Notes under the pieces: model-generated | Seen by the model: the letters and a program-made list of their open reading frames with translations, nothing else | Databases searched by the model: none | What the model was told of the DNA's origin: nothing | Shown: piece by piece, positions 28,177-32,692 of the stretch | Layout of the letters: each line of letters starts with the position of its first letter | Numbering within the stretch: position 1 is the stretch's first letter | Source of the DNA: Selenomonadaceae bacterium | GTDB lineage: Bacteria > Bacillota > Negativicutes > Selenomonadales > Selenomonadaceae | Reading direction: 5' to 3' | NCBI GenBank assembly: GCA_017446845.1 | Contig: JAFSOQ010000112.1 | Coordinates: 1-32,692, forward strand | DNA: 32,692 nucleotides | Translations under genes and position numbers: made by a program

Positions 28177-28782
28177 TTATCTGGAGTACAATTCGATAAT
28201 GGACTGTTCGTTGACGGGAATATCGCTGATGTCTTCGCGAGTCGGGAAACGAGTAACGGAGCCTTTGAGATTCGCCTGACTTGAATCGAGCCACGGCGGA
28301 GCACTGAGGGCGTTGTTGATTTCCATAATCGCCTTAAAAACTTCTTTGCCCCGGCTTTTCTCGCAAACTTCGACGGTATCGCCGACGCTGACAAGTGCAG
28401 AGGGAATGTTGACGCGCTTGCCGTTGACGGTGATGTGACCGTGACGAACGAATTGACGAGCTTGACGGCGAGTGTTGGCGAAACCCATGCGGAAGACGAC
28501 GTTATCGAGACGACGTTCGAGCAGGATTAAAAGATTTTCGCCCGTGACGCCCGACATTTTTTTAGCCTTCTCGTAGTAGTTACGGAATTGACGTTCAAGG
28601 ACGCCGTAGATAAATTTAGCTTTTTGTTTTTCTTTGAGCTGCAAGCCGTACTCGCTGACTTTGCGGTTCATGCGTTGTTGCGGATGTTTTTTCTCGCTGA
28701 CTTTGCGCGAACGACCGATAACCGCCTGTTCAATTCCGAGTGCGCGGCAGCGTTTTAAAGCGGGAGTTCTATCGATTGCCAT
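28177..28782 (-). CDS. rpsD: Ribosomal protein S4
   Basis: 201 aa. The S4 core is clear: [40 protein letters not shown] and the S4 RNA-binding motif [17 protein letters not shown]. The N-terminus [18 protein letters not shown] lacks the four-Cys zinc site of the classic form, so this is the C-minus, zinc-independent paralogue type used in several Firmicutes. S4 nucleates 30S assembly and often represses its own operon. ATG has GGAGGTG upstream. Confidence 0.96.
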   Translation of the reverse strand: MAIDRTPALKRCRALGIEQAVIGRSRKVSEKKHPQQRMNRKVSEYGLQLKEKQKAKFIYGVLERQFRNYYEKAKKMSGVTGENLLILLERRLDNVVFRMGFANTRRQARQFVRHGHITVNGKRVNIPSALVSVGDTVEVCEKSRGKEVFKAIMEINNALSAPPWLDSSQANLKGSVTRFPTREDISDIPVNEQSIIELYSR

Positions 28783-28797
28783 GTTTGCACCTCCAAA

Positions 28798-29190
28798 TTA
28801 AACTCTTCTGCGTTTGGGCGGACGGCAGCCGTTGTGCGGAATGGGTGTCACGTCTTTAATCATGTTGACTTCCAGACCCGTAGCTTGGAGCGAACGGATA
28901 GCCGCCTCGCGACCTGCGCCGGGACCTTTGACGTAAACTTCGATTTGCTTCAAGCCGTGCTCCATAGCCGCTTTAGCTGCAGTTTCTGCCGCCATCTGCG
29001 CGGCAAACGGTGTAGACTTGCGCGAGCCGCGAAAACCTAAACCGCCGGCAGATGCCCAGGAAATTGCGTTGCCGCTTTTGTCGGTGAGCGTGACAATCGT
29101 ATTGTTAAACGTGGAGCTGATGTGCGCCACGCCGTATTCGATATTCTTGCGAACTTTTTTCTTGGCGCGAACTGTTCTTTTTGTTGCCAC
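28798..29190 (-). CDS. rpsK: Ribosomal protein S11
   Basis: 130 aa with the S11 signature: [41 protein letters not shown], and the basic end [15 protein letters not shown]. The start is GTG (29190) with AGGAGG eight bases before it. A heptad-repeat block separates it from rpsM, although the two genes are normally almost contiguous. Confidence 0.98.
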   Translation of the reverse strand: MATKRTVRAKKKVRKNIEYGVAHISSTFNNTIVTLTDKSGNAISWASAGGLGFRGSRKSTPFAAQMAAETAAKAAMEHGLKQIEVYVKGPGAGREAAIRSLQATGLEVNMIKDVTPIPHNGCRPPKRRRV

Positions 29191-29207
29191 CTGTTTAGCC
29201 TCCTTTT

Positions 29208-29272
29208 AATTAGGAGTTAGGAGTTAGGAGTTAGCAGTTAGAAGCTAACCACTAATCACTAATCGCTAACCA
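29208..29272. repeat. TTAGGAG heptad block between rpsK and rpsM
   Basis: TTAGGAG units in tandem, then degenerate TTAGCAG/TTAGAAG and inverted CTAACCA/CTAATCA-type units, which together can fold into a hairpin. It sits inside the ribosomal protein operon immediately after the rpsM stop codon (minus strand). Confidence 0.85.
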
Positions 29273-29273
29273 C

Positions 29274-29645
29274 TTACTCTTTCTTCTTGCCCTGGACGAG
29301 TTTCTTGGGACCCTTGCGAGTCCTGGCGTTGTTCTTGGTGTTCTGTCCACGAACAGGGAGACCGAGACGGTGACGGCGTCCGCGATAACAGCCAATATCA
29401 ATGAGTCGCTTGATGTCCATCTGGATATCGCGGCGGAGGTCGCCCTCCACGACGAAATTGTGGTCGATGGCATCACGAAGTTTAACAACATCGTCATCCG
29501 TGAGATCTTTCGTGCGGGTGTCGGGGTTGACGCCTGTCATCGCCAAAATTTTCTGCGACGTGGGCAACCCGATTCCGAAAATGTACGTGAGAGCGTATTC
29601 GATTCTCTTGTCACGGGGCAAATCTACACCGGCTATACGTGCCAT
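29274..29645 (-). CDS. rpsM: Ribosomal protein S13
   Basis: 123 aa, typical: [35 protein letters not shown], then [20 protein letters not shown] and a Lys-rich tail. GGAGGTG precedes the ATG. It lies in the usual order after rpmJ; S13 contacts the head of the 30S subunit and bridges to 50S. Confidence 0.98.
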   Translation of the reverse strand: MARIAGVDLPRDKRIEYALTYIFGIGLPTSQKILAMTGVNPDTRTKDLTDDDVVKLRDAIDHNFVVEGDLRRDIQMDIKRLIDIGCYRGRRHRLGLPVRGQNTKNNARTRKGPKKLVQGKKKE

Positions 29646-29660
29646 AATTTTTTCACCTCC

Positions 29661-29774
29661 TTAACCTTGACGTTGTTTGTGCTTGGGATTTTCGCAAATA
29701 ACCATGACGCGCCCTTTGCGCTTGATGATTTTGCATTTGTCGCACATCTTTTTGACTGACGGTCTGACTTTCAT
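29661..29774 (-). CDS. rpmJ: Ribosomal protein L36
   Basis: A 37-aa protein: [20 protein letters not shown], then [17 protein letters not shown]. The C-x2-C ... C-x4-H zinc ligands are all present, so this is the zinc-binding form. GGAGGCGGC precedes the ATG. It lies between infA and rpsM as expected. Confidence 0.97.
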   Translation of the reverse strand: MKVRPSVKKMCDKCKIIKRKGRVMVICENPKHKQRQG

Positions 29775-29831
29775 AATGCCGCCTCCTAAACGATTCGATA
29801 ATGTATCACGTTTGCTGATTGTTGTCCAGAA

Positions 29832-30050
29832 TTATTTGAAACGGTAAGTGATTCTTCCGCGCGAGAGATCGTAAGGCGTGAGCTCGATTGTAACTTTGTC
29901 GCCGGGGAGGATTCGGATAAAGTTCATGCGGATTTTCCCCGACACGTGCGCCAAGACCTTGTGCCCGTTCGCCAGCTCGACTTGGAACATTGCATTCGGC
30001 AGAGCCTCCAAGACTTTGCCCTCGACTTCGATAACGTCTTGCTTTGACAT
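29832..30050 (-). CDS. infA: Translation initiation factor IF-1
   Basis: 72 aa with the complete S1-like OB fold: [39 protein letters not shown] and the end [13 protein letters not shown]. It binds the ribosomal A site during initiation. GGAGGCGAC precedes the ATG. The gene directly upstream is adk; the methionine aminopeptidase gene often found between them is missing. Confidence 0.98.
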   Translation of the reverse strand: MSKQDVIEVEGKVLEALPNAMFQVELANGHKVLAHVSGKIRMNFIRILPGDKVTIELTPYDLSRGRITYRFK

Positions 30051-30066
30051 GATTGTCGCCTCCGGT

Positions 30067-31996
<1,930 letters not shown>

Positions 31997-31997
31997 T

Positions 31998-32438
31998 TCA
32001 AATCACCTCAGCTGTCCCGCCGGCCGCCTCAATCTTTTGAAGGGCAGTCTTCGTGAAACCCTGCGCCTTTACGTTCAATTTCTTGGTCAATTCACCGTCG
32101 CCGAGAATTCTCACGCCGTCGAGGACGTTCTTGAGAATTCCGATTTCGACGAGCGCAACCGCGTCAACCGTCGTGTCGTCGTCAAAGATGTTGAGCTGGG
32201 CGACGTTGACTTCGGCATATTCCTTGCGCCAAATATTTTTGAAACCGCGTTTGGGCAAGCGACGATAAATCGGCATCTGCCCGCCTTCGAAGCCGGGACG
32301 AACGCCGCCGCCGCTGCGAGACTTCTGACCTTTGTGGCCGCGCCCCGACGTTTTGCCGCAACCCGAGCCCGTGCCGCGCCCGACGCGTGTTGCGTCTTTG
32401 CGAGAGCCTTCCGCAGGTTTAAGTTCGTGCAATTTCAT
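31998..32438 (-). CDS. rplO: Ribosomal protein L15
   Basis: 146 aa with the L15 Gly/Arg-rich N-terminus [20 protein letters not shown], then [20 protein letters not shown] and [15 protein letters not shown]. Standard position before secY. ATG has AAGGGGG upstream. Confidence 0.98.
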   Translation of the reverse strand: MKLHELKPAEGSRKDATRVGRGTGSGCGKTSGRGHKGQKSRSGGGVRPGFEGGQMPIYRRLPKRGFKNIWRKEYAEVNVAQLNIFDDDTTVDAVALVEIGILKNVLDGVRILGDGELTKKLNVKAQGFTKTALQKIEAAGGTAEVI

Positions 32439-32458
32439 CAGCTAAACCCCCTTCCGAT

Positions 32459-32668
32459 TTATTTTTCGAGTGCAACCTTGCCTTCGTCGGCGACTTCTTC
32501 GACCTTCACGAGATGTTCGACCTTGTGAATTTGTCCGCGAATCGTCGGGGAGTCCGGCAGAATCGAAAAGGAATTCAACTTGCGCAAGCCGAGCGAGCGA
32601 ACTGTTCTGCGCTGAGTTTCGGGGCGACCGATTACGCTTCTGACCAATGTTATTTTCAATTTAGCCAC
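32459..32668 (-). CDS. rpmD: Ribosomal protein L30
   Basis: 69 aa: [32 protein letters not shown], then the [14 protein letters not shown] end, slightly longer than the usual ~60 aa. GTG start at 32668 with GGAGGG upstream. The few bases beyond it (to 32692) hold that RBS; rpsE would be expected next but too little is visible to call. Confidence 0.95.
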   Translation of the reverse strand: MAKLKITLVRSVIGRPETQRRTVRSLGLRKLNSFSILPDSPTIRGQIHKVEHLVKVEEVADEGKVALEK

Positions 32669-32692
32669 GTGTCGACCCTCCTCAGTTAAAAA

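Noticed and set aside
27089-28279. 396-codon plus-strand ORF opposite rpoA
   Set aside because: Shadow of rpoA produced by codon bias; no RBS and no protein-like features.
29775-30066. Methionine aminopeptidase gene expected around infA/adk
   Set aside because: The adk-infA gap is 16 bases and the infA-rpmJ gap 57 bases; there is no room for map, so it must be elsewhere. This is common enough not to be a finding.

Overview
The window looks like chromosome of a Gram-negative-walled Firmicute, most likely Negativicutes (Selenomonadales-like). The ribosomal/secY/adk/infA/rpoA cluster has Firmicute order, S4 lacks the four-cysteine zinc site, flhF/flhG indicate flagella, and an ADP-heptose-pathway kinase implies LPS. 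The taxon is inferred from gene content only.

Layout. 1-4205: the pnp 3' end, a helical protein of unknown role, a FMN split-barrel protein, a RelB/RelE-type pair, a P-loop kinase and a UbiA prenyltransferase. 4227-11457: an accessory CRISPR island. It holds two plus-strand arrays (10 and 4 spacers) with the same promoter core, the same odd terminal repeat and the same type of terminator. Between them are a small Rossmann-like protein and a CARF-HEPN (Csx1/TM1812-type) ribonuclease; two WYL-type proteins follow the second array. No Cas1, Cas2, Cas10 or effector gene is present. The minus strand of the island carries micro-ORFs of 13-40 codons, most with strong Shine-Dalgarno sequences, behind a tandemly amplified promoter/hairpin element. 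11886-18040: hemL, a heptose-7-P kinase, then three genes of the Ter-associated metabolite module (CitE-like lyase, PRTase-TRSP, StiP-PELOTA), split by a small insert with a structured RNA. 18041-18880: two tandem units, each with a 24-25 aa hydrophobic peptide on the minus strand and a divergent ~106-111 nt RNA on the plus strand. The predicted 5' end of each RNA is complementary to the start-codon region of its own peptide mRNA, which reads as a compact type I toxin-antitoxin pair. 18894-22870: minus-strand operon flhF-flhG-frameshifted membrane gene-AIM24-like gene. 23010-25756: leuS and a small antitoxin-like ORF. 25792-32668: a minus-strand block of an FHA protein and rplQ-rpoA-rpsD-rpsK-rpsM-rpmJ-infA-adk-secY-rplO-rpmD.

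Two families of heptad repeats (TTAGGAG/TTAGGAA-like and CTTGTCC-like) are scattered between genes, between rpsK and rpsM, and once inside a coding sequence. In two places the first family forms the ribosome-binding region and TTG start of the next gene. The most novel material is the 18.0-18.9 kb peptide/antisense-RNA tandem and the micro-ORF operons of the CRISPR island.
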